Below, piece after piece: positions 17,787 through 26,878 of a stretch of 64,000 nt of DNA (position 1 is the first letter of the stretch; each line of letters begins with the position of its first letter). A model generated the notes under the pieces. That model saw only the letters and a list, made by a program, of their open reading frames with translations. It had not been told where the DNA came from and searched no databases. The stretch is from an uncultured Bacteroidota bacterium (GTDB lineage: Bacteria > Bacteroidota > Bacteroidia > Chitinophagales > Chitinophagaceae). The DNA lies in assembly GCA_903929425.1 (NCBI GenBank), contig CAIYUO010000058.1, forward strand, positions 1 to 64,000, written 5' to 3'. The translations under genes and the position numbers were made by a program.

Positions 17787-19037
17787 CTAAGGCATTGTAT
17801 TATCAAGTTCTAAATAATCAAGGTCCTTATGATAAGTTTCCTCGGTATATACAAATGCTATTATAGTAATAGACATTACAATGGATCCTGTTAAAATGCC
17901 ACTTTGAATAATTGTCCAGCCCAACTGCTTTTGTAAAATATCAAGGAATAAAAAATTAATTAAAGGTAAGGCCCCACGTACCATATTGGGAATAGTAGTC
18001 GCAGCAGTAGCTCTTAGGTTCGTACCAAATTGTTCAGCAGCCATAGTATTAAATATTGCCCAATAACCTGTGCTAAAACCTAGCAAGCCGCAAATGGCAT
18101 ACATACTTGAATCATTAGTATTTATGGTAGAAAAAAACAAAATCATGGCAATGGTATTTAAACTATAAAATACCAATAATGCTTTTTTCCTGCTTTTAAA
18201 ATATTGACTTACGTATCCAATCACTATATCGCCAATGGCAATTCCAATGTAAGCAAACATAACTGAACGTCCTGAATCAATTAAATTGTCGCCATATAAC
18301 CCTGTCGCAAACTTGTTACTATAATTAACTAAAACACCAATTACAAACCAGGTTGGCAAGCCAATTAAAATAGCTTTAATATATTTTGAGAACCTTTTTT
18401 TGTTGCTGAAAAATTGCAAGAAATTTCCTTTAACAACATTGGCCACTTTAGCTGACTCAAACATAAATGACTCAGCAACACGTATACGCAATATTAATAA
18501 GAACACCCCAAGCACTCCTCCTATTTGATAACACAACCTCCAGTCCTTAGTATACTGGAAAGTAAAGTAAGCAAACACCGCACCAAATAAACCTATCCCC
18601 GCCACCATACTTGTTCCAATCCCCCTTTTGTTTTTTGGTAACATTTCAGAAACAAGTGTAATGCCCGCCCCTAATTCACCTGCTAAACCAATCCCACCAA
18701 CAAATCGACAGTAAGCATATTGATCAACGTTTTGAACATAGGAGGTTAAAATATTGGCAATCGAGTATAATAAAATCGAACCGAATAATACTTTCAATCT
18801 TCCTTTTTTATCACCAATGACACCCCATAAAATTCCTCCAATAAGCAAACCTGACATTTGCCAGTTAATGATATGCGCACTATCAACAATAATAGTTTCT
18901 GCTGTTGCGCCTACAGCCATTACACTTGGCTGGCGAACGATTGTAAACAATAACAAATCGTAAACATCAACAAAATATCCAAGAGCGGCTACAAGCACAG
19001 GAAGAGATAGTAATCCAATTTGACGTTGACTTGTCAT
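17787..19037 (-). CDS. MFS transporter, metabolite:H+ symporter type
   Basis: 416 residues with about twelve hydrophobic segments. The loop 2-3 motif GVIGDKKGRLKVLFGS and the loop 4-5 stretch CRFVGGIGLAGELGAGITLVSEMLPKNKRG are typical of the sugar/metabolite:H+ symporter branch (ProP/KgtP-like). It is an inner-membrane importer whose substrate cannot be told from sequence. It sits 9 bases after dedA and follows a DAACS symporter, so the three genes look like one transport operon. Neighbouring genes do not point to a substrate. Confidence 0.85.
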   Translation of the reverse strand: MTSQRQIGLLSLPVLVAALGYFVDVYDLLLFTIVRQPSVMAVGATAETIIVDSAHIINWQMSGLLIGGILWGVIGDKKGRLKVLFGSILLYSIANILTSYVQNVDQYAYCRFVGGIGLAGELGAGITLVSEMLPKNKRGIGTSMVAGIGLFGAVFAYFTFQYTKDWRLCYQIGGVLGVFLLILRIRVAESFMFESAKVANVVKGNFLQFFSNKKRFSKYIKAILIGLPTWFVIGVLVNYSNKFATGLYGDNLIDSGRSVMFAYIGIAIGDIVIGYVSQYFKSRKKALLVFYSLNTIAMILFFSTINTNDSSMYAICGLLGFSTGYWAIFNTMAAEQFGTNLRATAATTIPNMVRGALPLINFLFLDILQKQLGWTIIQSGILTGSIVMSITIIAFVYTEETYHKDLDYLELDNTMP

Positions 19038-19046
19038 AGCTAAAAA

Positions 19047-19733
19047 CTATTTTGTTTTATGGGTAAGGACTTTTAAAATTACAGGAACCGTTGTCACTAA
19101 AACAATTCCAATGACGATCACTTCTAAATGTTTTTTCAAATCAAATTGAAAACGATCTAAAATCCAAGCTTGTAAAAAATGTCCGGCACATAACATACTG
19201 CCCACCCATGCAATACTTCCAATAATATTGAAATAAACAAATTTTTGCTTGTCCATTTTTACAATGCCTGCAACAATGGGCGCGAAAGTGCGCACAATTG
19301 GAATAAATCGAGCAATCACAATGGCACCTCCACCATGCTTTTCATAAAACTCCTGGGCTTGCATTAAATACTTTTTCTTGAAAAAAATATTCTCCTTCCA
19401 ATCATACATAGCAGGCCCCACTTTTTTCCCAATCATATAGCCCACTGTATTTCCTAAAATACCTGCTACCGTTATTAAAGCAAATAATATAAACAAATCA
19501 AGCCATAGATTTTGTGGTAAATTTAAACCGAAAATAGCAATGAATTTTGCAACCAAAGTATCGCTGTAAATGCCGGCAACAAATAGCAAACTATCCCCTG
19601 GTAAAAAAAATCCAAAAAATAAACCCGTTTCAGCAAAAACCACAAATAACAACAACCATAACCCTCCATTGTTAATATAATATTGCGGTTGCAATAATTG
19701 ACTCCAGTGAAAAGTATCTAATAAAATTGTCAT
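19047..19733 (-). CDS. DedA family membrane protein
   Basis: 228 residues with several hydrophobic segments. Family motifs are FFLPGDSLLFVAG near residue 40 and ARFIPIVRTFAPIVAG near residue 145, including the conserved acidic and arginine positions. DedA/Tvp38 proteins are inner-membrane proteins linked to lipid carrier or phospholipid translocation and to membrane homeostasis. It lies 10 bases after the DAACS symporter gene and 9 bases before the MFS gene on the same strand. Confidence 0.88.
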   Translation of the reverse strand: MTILLDTFHWSQLLQPQYYINNGGLWLLLFVVFAETGLFFGFFLPGDSLLFVAGIYSDTLVAKFIAIFGLNLPQNLWLDLFILFALITVAGILGNTVGYMIGKKVGPAMYDWKENIFFKKKYLMQAQEFYEKHGGGAIVIARFIPIVRTFAPIVAGIVKMDKQKFVYFNIIGSIAWVGSMLCAGHFLQAWILDRFQFDLKKHLEVIVIGIVLVTTVPVILKVLTHKTK

Positions 19734-19743
19734 TAAAATATAT

Positions 19744-20991
19744 TTATGCTTGTTGATGTTCTTCTAATTCTCCCTCCCATTTGCTCACTACTGCTGTTGC
19801 CAAACTATTACCTAATACATTTGTCGCTGTTCGGAACATGTCACAAAAATGATCAATTGGAAGGATCAATGCAATTCCAATAGCTGGAATATTAAACATG
19901 GTACAAGTTGCAGCAACTACCACTAATGAAGCACGCGGAACACCTGCAATTCCTTTACTTGTTAGCATTAAAACTAGTAACATAGTTAATTGGGTTCCGA
20001 TATCTAAATGAATGCCATAAGCCTGTGCAATAGCCATGCTAGCAAAAGTCATATACATCATACTTCCGTCTAAATTAAAGGAATAACCAAGTGGTAAAAT
20101 AAAAGAAACAATTTTATCCTTACAACCAAAGCGTTCTAACTCTTCGGTTAATTTTGGAAACACCGCTTCGCTACTTGTAGTGCTAAAAGCAATGATTAAA
20201 GGATTGCTAATAATTTTAATAAGCGAAGGCATTCTCTTTCCTAGAATAATAAATCCTACACCAATTAAAACCACCCATAAAATACCAATACCCGTTAAAA
20301 AGTATAAAAAATACTTAATATAAAAAACAAATACACCTAGTCCTTTTGTTGCAATCACCGCTGCCAATGCACCAAATACACCTAAAGGAGCAAAATTCAT
20401 GACATAACCTACCATTTTTAAAATGATATGAGAGGCAGCATCAAATGCTTTGATTAATCCTTTTGATTTCTCCCCCATTGCAGCTGCAGCGACACCAAAA
20501 AAGATACTAAAAATTACAATTTGTAAAATTTCGTTGGTAGCCATTGCCTCAAAAATACTCTTTGGAAATACATGTTCTATAAATCCTGCTATGCTAAACG
20601 ACTGTGTTTTACCAATTAAATCTTGGGCTCCTGATGTATCCCCATTTGACAAAATAATACCCTCTCCCGGCTTTAACAAATTAACTAATACTAAACCAAT
20701 CAATAAGCTCACTAATGATGCGGTTACAAACCAAAGCAAGGCTTTCCCGCCTACTCTTCCAACTGTTTTTAAGTCTCCTAGTTTTGCTATTCCCACGACC
20801 AATGTTGTAAATACCAATGGAGCAATAATCATTTGAATAAGCCTTAAAAATATAGTCGTTAAAAGCTTAATGTTTTTTGAAAAAACCTCAATCGTTGCAG
20901 GTGTATAGTTTTCATGAATATAATATCCCAAAGCGGCACCCGCAATCATCGCTACGATAATATAAAGGGTAAGGTTGTTTGACTTTTTCAT
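19744..20991 (-). CDS. dicarboxylate/amino acid:cation symporter (DAACS)
   Basis: 415 residues, full length for the GltP/DctA family. Visible family segments are the serine-rich hairpin AFSTTSSEAVFPKL (about residue 275), the NLDGSMMYM motif of TM7, and TSKGIAGVPRASLVV of hairpin 2. These line the substrate and cation sites in characterised homologues, which import glutamate, aspartate or C4-dicarboxylates with Na+ or H+. The choice between amino acid and dicarboxylate is not decided by what I can see. It appears to be the first gene of a transport operon with dedA and an MFS gene. Confidence 0.92.
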   Translation of the reverse strand: MKKSNNLTLYIIVAMIAGAALGYYIHENYTPATIEVFSKNIKLLTTIFLRLIQMIIAPLVFTTLVVGIAKLGDLKTVGRVGGKALLWFVTASLVSLLIGLVLVNLLKPGEGIILSNGDTSGAQDLIGKTQSFSIAGFIEHVFPKSIFEAMATNEILQIVIFSIFFGVAAAAMGEKSKGLIKAFDAASHIILKMVGYVMNFAPLGVFGALAAVIATKGLGVFVFYIKYFLYFLTGIGILWVVLIGVGFIILGKRMPSLIKIISNPLIIAFSTTSSEAVFPKLTEELERFGCKDKIVSFILPLGYSFNLDGSMMYMTFASMAIAQAYGIHLDIGTQLTMLLVLMLTSKGIAGVPRASLVVVAATCTMFNIPAIGIALILPIDHFCDMFRTATNVLGNSLATAVVSKWEGELEEHQQA

Positions 20992-21038
20992 AGGTTGTTA
21001 GTAATGCAATATAAGACATATGTTATAAAAAAAAGACC

Positions 21039-21059
21039 CACTTTTTTGAGAAAAAAGTG
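21039..21059. repeat. inverted repeat in the divergent symporter/permease region
   Basis: CACTTTTTT / AAAAAAGTG forms a perfect 9-base stem around GAG. It lies between two divergent transporter genes where a terminator would have no upstream gene, so it may be a regulatory site or a 5' leader hairpin. It is AT-rich and could be fortuitous. Confidence 0.4.
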
Positions 21060-21142
21060 CTATTTTTCATCTTATATTCAAATTGTTCATTAACCCAACA
21101 GGATTGTTAAATCAATTTTGTTATTAACTCAAATACTTAACT

Positions 21143-22642
21143 ATGAGTTTATTCAGAAAAAAAGACCTCTCCGCTATGTTAGCTCAGGCTGAGGATAGCG
21201 GTAAAGGTTTAAAGCGCACATTGGGTGCGGGTAATTTAATTGCATTAGGCGTTGGTGCTATTATTGGTGCTGGCTTATTTGTTCGTACAGCAGCTGCAGC
21301 AGGGCAAGCAGCAGGACCAGCAGTAACTTTATCATTTATTGTAGCAGCGGTAGGTTGTGCTTTCGCAGGTTTATGTTATGCTGAATTCGCAGCTATGATA
21401 CCTATTTCAGGAAGTGCATACGCATACTCCTATGTAACGATGGGTGAAACGGTTGCATGGATAATTGGTTGGGCCCTAATCATGGAATATGCTTTAGGTG
21501 CTGCGACTGTATCTATCGCATGGAGTGAATATTTAAACAAGCTGCTCGGAGGAGGCATCCCTTATGAATGGAGCCATTCCCCTTTTGAAAGTATCACGGA
21601 TAGTGCAGGAGTTTTACATCATGGTATTATGAATGCTCCATCCTTAGTGATTCTTTTATTATTAACATTATTATTAATTAAAGGAACACAAGAGTCTGCT
21701 ATTGTAAATGCAATTATTGTATTTGTTAAAGTAGCCATTGTGATTATTTTTATCATTATCGGATGGCAGTTTATTCGTCCTGAAAACCATACACCTTATT
21801 TAATTCCAGCAAATCAGCCACCAGTTTTAGACGCTTCAGGCAAAGTAATTGCTGATTATTCGGGCGCCTTCAAACATGGTTGGGGTGGTGTATTAGGTGG
21901 TGCAGCGATTGTATTTTTTGCTTTCATTGGTTTTGATGCGGTATCAACAGCGGCTCAGGAAGCAAAGAATCCAAAAAGAGATATGCCAATCGGAATTTTA
22001 GGATCATTGGTTGTTTGTACCATTTTATACATCTTATTCGGACACGTTTTAACAGGTGTTGCTCCTTGGACTGATTTCGTTGATCCTTTAAAAGGTCGTG
22101 AAGCATCGGTTGCATATGCAATTTCTACTTATATGACTGGATACGGCTGGTTAGCAACTGCAGTTACGGTGGCTATCTTAGCTGGTTTTAGCTCTGTAAT
22201 TTTAGTAATGTTAATGGGTCAGTCACGTGTATTTTACTCAATGGCAAACGATGGTTTATTGCCAAAAGTATTCTCTGATTTGCACCCAAAATACCGCACT
22301 CCTTATAAATCAAATTGGATTCTTTTCATATTCGTAGGTGCATTTGCGGCATTTGTGCCAGGAAGCGTTGCCGGTGACTTAACCTCCTTTGGTACTTTAT
22401 TTGCTTTTGTATTAGTAAGTGCAGGTATTTGGATTTTACGTGTTAAATCACCAGAAATGGCTAGACCTTTCAAAACGCCTTTGGTTCCATTGGTTCCAAT
22501 TTTAGGTGCTGTAATTTGTCTTGCAATGATATTTGCTTTAGATGCACAAACCCTAAAAGTAGCTTTTGCTTGGATGGCTTTGGGTTTAGTAGTTTACTTT
22601 ATGTATAGTCGTAAACACAGTAAATTAAACGAAGGAGCTTAA
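21143..22642 (+). CDS. APC family amino acid permease
   Basis: 499 residues with about twelve to fourteen hydrophobic segments. LGVGAIIGAGLFVRTA is the unwound TM1 substrate-binding segment, and FFAFIGFDAVSTAAQEAKNP is the TM6 and following loop typical of the cationic amino acid transporter (CAT/YfnA-like) branch. The C-terminus ends in a short basic tail. It imports amino acids at the inner membrane; the exact substrate is not clear. The gene is monocistronic by appearance: divergent from the symporter, and followed by a strong terminator. Confidence 0.9.
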   Translation: MSLFRKKDLSAMLAQAEDSGKGLKRTLGAGNLIALGVGAIIGAGLFVRTAAAAGQAAGPAVTLSFIVAAVGCAFAGLCYAEFAAMIPISGSAYAYSYVTMGETVAWIIGWALIMEYALGAATVSIAWSEYLNKLLGGGIPYEWSHSPFESITDSAGVLHHGIMNAPSLVILLLLTLLLIKGTQESAIVNAIIVFVKVAIVIIFIIIGWQFIRPENHTPYLIPANQPPVLDASGKVIADYSGAFKHGWGGVLGGAAIVFFAFIGFDAVSTAAQEAKNPKRDMPIGILGSLVVCTILYILFGHVLTGVAPWTDFVDPLKGREASVAYAISTYMTGYGWLATAVTVAILAGFSSVILVMLMGQSRVFYSMANDGLLPKVFSDLHPKYRTPYKSNWILFIFVGAFAAFVPGSVAGDLTSFGTLFAFVLVSAGIWILRVKSPEMARPFKTPLVPLVPILGAVICLAMIFALDAQTLKVAFAWMALGLVVYFMYSRKHSKLNEGA

Positions 22643-22662
22643 TTTTACTCCTAAATGATAGT

Positions 22663-22696
22663 AATAGCCAGACTGAATTGTCTGGCTATTTTTTTT
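22663..22696 (+). terminator. rho-independent terminator after the APC permease
   Basis: A perfect 11-base stem AATAGCCAGAC / GTCTGGCTATT with loop TGAATT runs into a T-run. The -33 TTG of the next promoter (22678-22680) lies inside the hairpin. Confidence 0.92.
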
Positions 22697-22708
22697 GCCT
22701 TATTTTTG
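22678..22708 (+). promoter_or_regulatory. promoter of yebC (-33 TTG, -7 TATTTTTG)
   Basis: TTG at 22678-22680, a 20-base spacer and TATTTTTG at 22701-22708 match the Bacteroidota promoter form. It lies 19 bases before the yebC ATG. Confidence 0.6.
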
Positions 22709-22727
22709 CAGACCTTAAATAATTACT

Positions 22728-23450
22728 ATGGGAAGGATTTTTGAAGTAAGAAAAGCAACTATGTTCAAGCGTTTTGACCGAATGGCAAAACAGTTTACAC
22801 GTATTGGTAAAGAAATTGTAATTGCAGTAAAATCAGGAGGACCAAATCCAGATGATAACCCTGCATTAAGAAGATGTTATCAAAATGCGCGTAGTGCTGG
22901 AATGCCAAAGGATAGAGTGGAAGCAGCGATAAAACGTGCCATGGGTAAGGATACAAGCAACTACGAGGAAATTTTATACGAAGGATATGCACCTCATGGT
23001 GTAGCTATATTAGTTGAAACGGCAACCGATAACCATGTAAGGACTGTTGCCAATGTTAAAAGTCATTTTAATAAAGGCGGAGGTGCCATGGGTAATAGTG
23101 GAAGTGTAAGTTTTCAGTTTAAAAAAATGGGCGTATTTAAATTAAATCCTGAAGGTTTAGTGATGGATGATTTAGAATTAGCATTAATTGACCATGGTTT
23201 AGACGAATTAGGTGACAGTGTTGATGACAATGGCCATCCAATTTTAGTTTTAAGATGCGCTTTCACAGATTTTGGAAACCTTCAAAAAGAATTAGAGGCT
23301 CAAAAATTAAATGTGATCAGTGCCGAGTTCGAGTGGATACCAAGCACAACAGTCCCGGTGAACGATCAGCAAGCCGAGGATATTAGCAAATTAATTGAAA
23401 GATTAGAAGAAGACGAAGACGTCAATAAAGTGTTTCATAACATGGGGTAG
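22728..23450 (+). CDS. yebC: YebC/PmpR family protein
   Basis: 240 residues, usual length. The N-terminal stretch [20 protein letters not shown] replaces the commoner MAGHSKW start and belongs to the MGRxFE variant of the family. [18 protein letters not shown] and [14 protein letters not shown] are conserved. Family members have been described as DNA-binding regulators and, for TACO1-like and some bacterial members, as translation factors that help ribosomes through difficult stretches; which applies here is unknown. It lies between two hairpins, so it is probably transcribed alone. Confidence 0.92.
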   Translation: MGRIFEVRKATMFKRFDRMAKQFTRIGKEIVIAVKSGGPNPDDNPALRRCYQNARSAGMPKDRVEAAIKRAMGKDTSNYEEILYEGYAPHGVAILVETATDNHVRTVANVKSHFNKGGGAMGNSGSVSFQFKKMGVFKLNPEGLVMDDLELALIDHGLDELGDSVDDNGHPILVLRCAFTDFGNLQKELEAQKLNVISAEFEWIPSTTVPVNDQQAEDISKLIERLEEDEDVNKVFHNMG

Positions 23451-23451
23451 G

Positions 23452-23495
23452 TTTTATGCTTCTTTTATTTTTTAAATATAAAAAGAAGCATAAAA
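23452..23495. terminator. long AT-rich hairpin after yebC
   Basis: A perfect 15-base inverted repeat (TTTTATGCTTCTTTT / AAAAGAAGCATAAAA) lies directly after the yebC stop around a 14-base loop. No further T-run follows on the plus strand, though the arms themselves end in A/T runs, so termination in either direction is plausible. Confidence 0.6.
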
Positions 23496-23590
23496 TCCCT
23501 CTTATGATTTATTCAAAAAATTATAGATTTTTCGAAATGCTAAATCCCAAGAATAACAACTAATATTCGAGAAAATTATAAAGAGCAATT

Positions 23591-23857
23591 TTGAATTTAC
23601 TATTTATCATATTATTTGCAGGTTGTCTTATACCAAACATCAAAGACACTACAAGGCCAGTTTTTAATATGTATGCAATTACGCATGAAACAAAAGTGCC
23701 TGCTAATTATTACACGACTAAAACAGGATTTTTTTGTAATACCGAAAGGGCTTTCGAGAAACAAACAAAAATTCAAGTAAAAGTAAGATTAGGCTCAGTT
23801 GAGCAAACTCAAAAATTAGAAGGATACAATTTATCTAGGCTTCCTGCGGCACACTAA
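23591..23857 (+). CDS. small lipoprotein-like protein of unknown function
   Basis: 88 residues from a TTG start; no ATG is available because an in-frame stop lies 12 bases upstream. The N-terminus is a short hydrophobic segment ending FAGC, which would serve as a lipobox with Cys12, although the signal would be unusually short and lacks a charged start. The rest is a small domain with one further cysteine and the segment KTGFFCNTERAFEKQTKIQVKVRLGSVEQTQKLEG (residues about 44-78). From memory it resembles short uncharacterised Bacteroidota proteins with FFCxxE...RLGS, which supports a real gene. It is convergent with the E1 gene with 3 bases between stops. Its function is unknown. Confidence 0.55.
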   Translation: MNLLFIILFAGCLIPNIKDTTRPVFNMYAITHETKVPANYYTTKTGFFCNTERAFEKQTKIQVKVRLGSVEQTQKLEGYNLSRLPAAH

Positions 23858-23860
23858 ATT

Positions 23861-26239
23861 TTACTCGGCCATCATCTCACTAACCACGGTAATAATATCT
23901 TCCGTATTTGGTTTTGAAAAATAGTCCCCATCGCTAGCGTATGCTGGGCGATGATCTTTGGAACTTATTGTGCGTGCTGCTACATCCAACCACCTAAAGC
24001 CTCCTTGCTTTTCAATTACTTGTTGATACATATAGGCACTCGCTCCACCTGGTACATCCTCATCCACAAAAACAATACGATTGGTTTTTTTAAGTGATGC
24101 AACAATTTGATGATTGATATCAAAAGGCAATAAGGTTTGCACGTCTATAATTTCACAGTTAATACCCATCTCTTTTAATCTTAATGCAGCGTCTTCAATT
24201 ATCCTTAATGTAGAGCCATAAGATACTATCGTAATATCATCCCCCTCTATGATAACTTCTGGCTTACCTAATGGGACTGTAAATTCAGTAATATTATTAG
24301 GCATTTTTTCCTTTAACCGATATCCATTTAAGCATTCAATTAATAAAGCTGGGTCATTCCCTTTTAATAAAGTATTATACATGCCAGCAGCTTGAACCAT
24401 ATTTCGAGGAACACAAACATACATTCCTCTCAATGAATTAATAATCATACCCATTGGTGAACCACTATGAAATATACCTTCTAAACGATGACCTCTAGTA
24501 CGAATTATAACTGGGCTACTTTGTATTCCATTGCTACGATAATGTATTGTTGCAACATCATCGCTGAGGGTTTGCAATCCGTATAATAAATAATCTAAAT
24601 ACTGAATTTCAGCAATTGGTCTTAATCCTCTCATTGCCATACCATGTGCTTGGCCCATAATGGATTGTTCGCGAATTCCTGTATCAAAAATTCGGTCTGC
24701 ACCATGCTTAGCTTGCAAGCCCGCAAATCCTTGATTCACATCACCAATATTTCCAAGATCCTCACCAAAAGCATATACCAATGGATTGGATTCAATTAAT
24801 TGATCAAAATAATGGTTCAATACCTCGTACCCATTTATAATTTTTGATTGCTCATCATAAACAGGCTCAATAACAGACACATTTAAGGTACTCTTTTGTG
24901 TTTCATTATATAAATGCTTACTGTAAAAAGGTTGCTGATTTTTTAAATAACTTGAAATAAAATGCTGCACTGATTTTGCATTAGGATGGTTAGGATATTG
25001 CTCCAACAAAATATGCAAGGCTCTAAATATGTTTCTTTTGAGTGGTTCTTTATTATTTACTAGCTCAGTTAATAATTGATTTGTTGCATTTAATAAATCA
25101 CCTTGCAAACCATTTGTTGCTATGACTGCAGCTTCCTTAACTTTATCTTTAATAGGTGAAATATATTTTGTCCAAGCTAATTCTTTTGCATCTTTAACTT
25201 CTTTTTTGATAGTCGATTCTAATTCCTGCAAATCCTCCTCAGTAGTAAGCTCATTTAAAATCAACCACTCTCTCATTTTTTTATTGCAATCCCATTCTCT
25301 TTCCCATTGTAATCGCTCACCCGTCTTATAGCGTTCATGACTGCCACTTGTAGAATGTCCTTGTGGTTGTGTTAATTCTTGAACATGAAATAAAACTGGA
25401 ACGTGATTTAACCTTGTATAAGCAATTCCTTCTTCAAAAATTTCACAAAGTGATGCATAGTCCCATCCTTTAACTGTGTATATTTTAATCCCATTTGTTC
25501 CTTCTTGTTTTTCAAAACCCCTTAATGCTTCAGAAATCGAACCTTTGGTTGTTTGCAATTTAGTGGGTACAGAAATTCCATAACCATCATCAAAAACAAA
25601 CATAGCTAAAGGGGCTTGTATGACACCTGCAGCATTTACAACTTCCCAAAAGTGTCCTTCAGAAGTGCTCGCATCTCCTATTGTACAAAAACAAACCTCA
25701 TTCCCATTATTACTTAAATGTTTTAATTGATCCTTATGTTTAGAGGATCTAAAACAGTTGGATGCAAATGCCATACCTAAACCGCGAACCATTTGTCCAG
25801 CTGTAGGCGCGATATCGGCAGAAATATTATAACTATTCACCAAATTATTCCACTGACCGTTTTCATTTACAAATGCGGTAGCAAAATGAGCATTCATATT
25901 TTTCCCGCCACTATAGGGGTCATTATGAACATCAGCATATAATTGAGAAAAATAATGTTCGGTATTCGCAACACCTATAGCAAACATAAAAGTCTGATCT
26001 CGGTAATACCCGCTTCTAAAATCACCCTTTTGGAAAAATTTGGACATCGCTACTTGAGCAACCTCCTTACCATCTCCGAAAATTCCAAATTTGGCCTTCC
26101 CAGTAAGCACTTCCCTTCTGCCTAATAAGCTAACCTCTCTGCTTGTTAATGCAATTCGATAGTCTGCTAATACAGATTGTCGAAAGGCTTCAAAAGAGAG
26201 TCCCTCTTGGCTTGTAAGTGCTTCATCCAATGGTTCCAT
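23861..26239 (-). CDS. 2-oxoacid dehydrogenase E1, fused alpha and beta subunits
   Basis: 792 residues from MEPLDEALTSQEG; an in-frame ATG nine codons upstream lies before a TACTTTTG promoter box. The N-terminal half is an E1-alpha: KNMNAHFA and the thiamine-diphosphate motif GDASTSEGHFWEVVNAAGV with DDGYGISV. The C-terminal half, from about residue 460, is an E1-beta: YAFGEDLGNIGDVNQGF, FDTGIREQSIMGQAHG and VPGGASAYMY. This fused arrangement is common in Bacteroidota and resembles branched-chain 2-oxoacid (2-oxoisovalerate) dehydrogenases more than pyruvate dehydrogenases. E2 and E3 genes are not in the window. It would decarboxylate the 2-oxo acid and pass the acyl group to lipoyl-E2. Confidence 0.9.
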   Translation of the reverse strand: MEPLDEALTSQEGLSFEAFRQSVLADYRIALTSREVSLLGRREVLTGKAKFGIFGDGKEVAQVAMSKFFQKGDFRSGYYRDQTFMFAIGVANTEHYFSQLYADVHNDPYSGGKNMNAHFATAFVNENGQWNNLVNSYNISADIAPTAGQMVRGLGMAFASNCFRSSKHKDQLKHLSNNGNEVCFCTIGDASTSEGHFWEVVNAAGVIQAPLAMFVFDDGYGISVPTKLQTTKGSISEALRGFEKQEGTNGIKIYTVKGWDYASLCEIFEEGIAYTRLNHVPVLFHVQELTQPQGHSTSGSHERYKTGERLQWEREWDCNKKMREWLILNELTTEEDLQELESTIKKEVKDAKELAWTKYISPIKDKVKEAAVIATNGLQGDLLNATNQLLTELVNNKEPLKRNIFRALHILLEQYPNHPNAKSVQHFISSYLKNQQPFYSKHLYNETQKSTLNVSVIEPVYDEQSKIINGYEVLNHYFDQLIESNPLVYAFGEDLGNIGDVNQGFAGLQAKHGADRIFDTGIREQSIMGQAHGMAMRGLRPIAEIQYLDYLLYGLQTLSDDVATIHYRSNGIQSSPVIIRTRGHRLEGIFHSGSPMGMIINSLRGMYVCVPRNMVQAAGMYNTLLKGNDPALLIECLNGYRLKEKMPNNITEFTVPLGKPEVIIEGDDITIVSYGSTLRIIEDAALRLKEMGINCEIIDVQTLLPFDINHQIVASLKKTNRIVFVDEDVPGGASAYMYQQVIEKQGGFRWLDVAARTISSKDHRPAYASDGDYFSKPNTEDIITVVSEMMAE

Positions 26240-26243
26240 ATTA

Positions 26244-26251
26244 CAAAAGTA
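26244..26251 (-). promoter_or_regulatory. candidate -7 box (TACTTTTG) for the E1 gene
   Basis: It matches TAnnTTTG on the minus strand and is separated from the chosen ATG by TAAT only. This supports the shorter start and a leaderless message. Confidence 0.5.
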
Positions 26252-26395
26252 GGGGTCAAAATGCAATAAAAATCATTAAACACATAAAAAGCCATAATTA
26301 ACAAATTTTCAATAATTTAGCCCTATTAATTGTTTATAAATAAGACCATAATACGGGAATTTGACTAACATTTTTTAAATCCAAAAATCATTCAT

Positions 26396-26758
26396 ATGAA
26401 ATTAAATTTACTAGTATTTGCTTTATTACTAACTATTGGAAGCTTTGCTCAAGCGACTATAAAATTTGATCAAACAAGCCATAATTTTGGGAAAATAAAA
26501 AAAGGTGTACATAAGTCAGTAATTTTCAATTACATGAATTTAGGAAATAAGCCTGCAGTTATAGAATTTGCAAATGCTGAGTGTGGCTGTACACAACCCG
26601 AGTATAATCAAAATCCTGTTTTAAAAGGACAAAAGGGCGCAATCAAAGTAACTTATACCGCACCAAACGAAGGACAATTCAAGAAAAGAGTTACGGTGAA
26701 ATACGCTGGCGAGAAAGACGTGACCGAACTTGTTATTGAAGGTGAAGTGATAAAATAA
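26396..26758 (+). CDS. DUF1573 domain protein, secreted
   Basis: 120 residues. A signal peptide (about 1-19, ending GSFAQA) is followed by one DUF1573 domain (FDQTSHNFGKIKKG... NAECGCTQPEY... GQFKKRVTVKYAG), an Ig-like fold very common in Bacteroidota. The conserved CGC pair is present. The domain has no established biochemical role; its proteins are exported. The gene stands alone between the divergent E1 gene and a terminator. Confidence 0.85.
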   Translation: MKLNLLVFALLLTIGSFAQATIKFDQTSHNFGKIKKGVHKSVIFNYMNLGNKPAVIEFANAECGCTQPEYNQNPVLKGQKGAIKVTYTAPNEGQFKKRVTVKYAGEKDVTELVIEGEVIK

Positions 26759-26817
26759 GCGAGTTCAATTACACATATTAACTTACATCAGTTAATATAA
26801 TTTTGTTCATATTTATG

Positions 26818-26848
26818 AAGCGTTAACAAAAATTGTTAACGCTTTTTT
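26818..26848 (+). terminator. rho-independent terminator after the DUF1573 gene
   Basis: A perfect 12-base stem AAGCGTTAACAA / TTGTTAACGCTT with loop AAA runs into six Ts. It lies just upstream of the aminotransferase promoter. Confidence 0.92.
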
Positions 26849-26865
26849 ATTCTATTGCATGCGCC

Positions 26866-26873
26866 TATCTTTG
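26866..26873 (+). promoter_or_regulatory. candidate -7 box (TATCTTTG) for the aminotransferase
   Basis: It matches TAnnTTTG and is separated from the ATG by CGCGA. This supports the ATG at 26879 and a leaderless message. Confidence 0.5.
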
Positions 26874-26878
26874 CGCGA

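Noticed and set aside
21039..21059. Terminator in the symporter/permease gap
   Set aside because: The hairpin has no upstream gene on either strand whose transcript it could end, so it is listed only as an inverted repeat.
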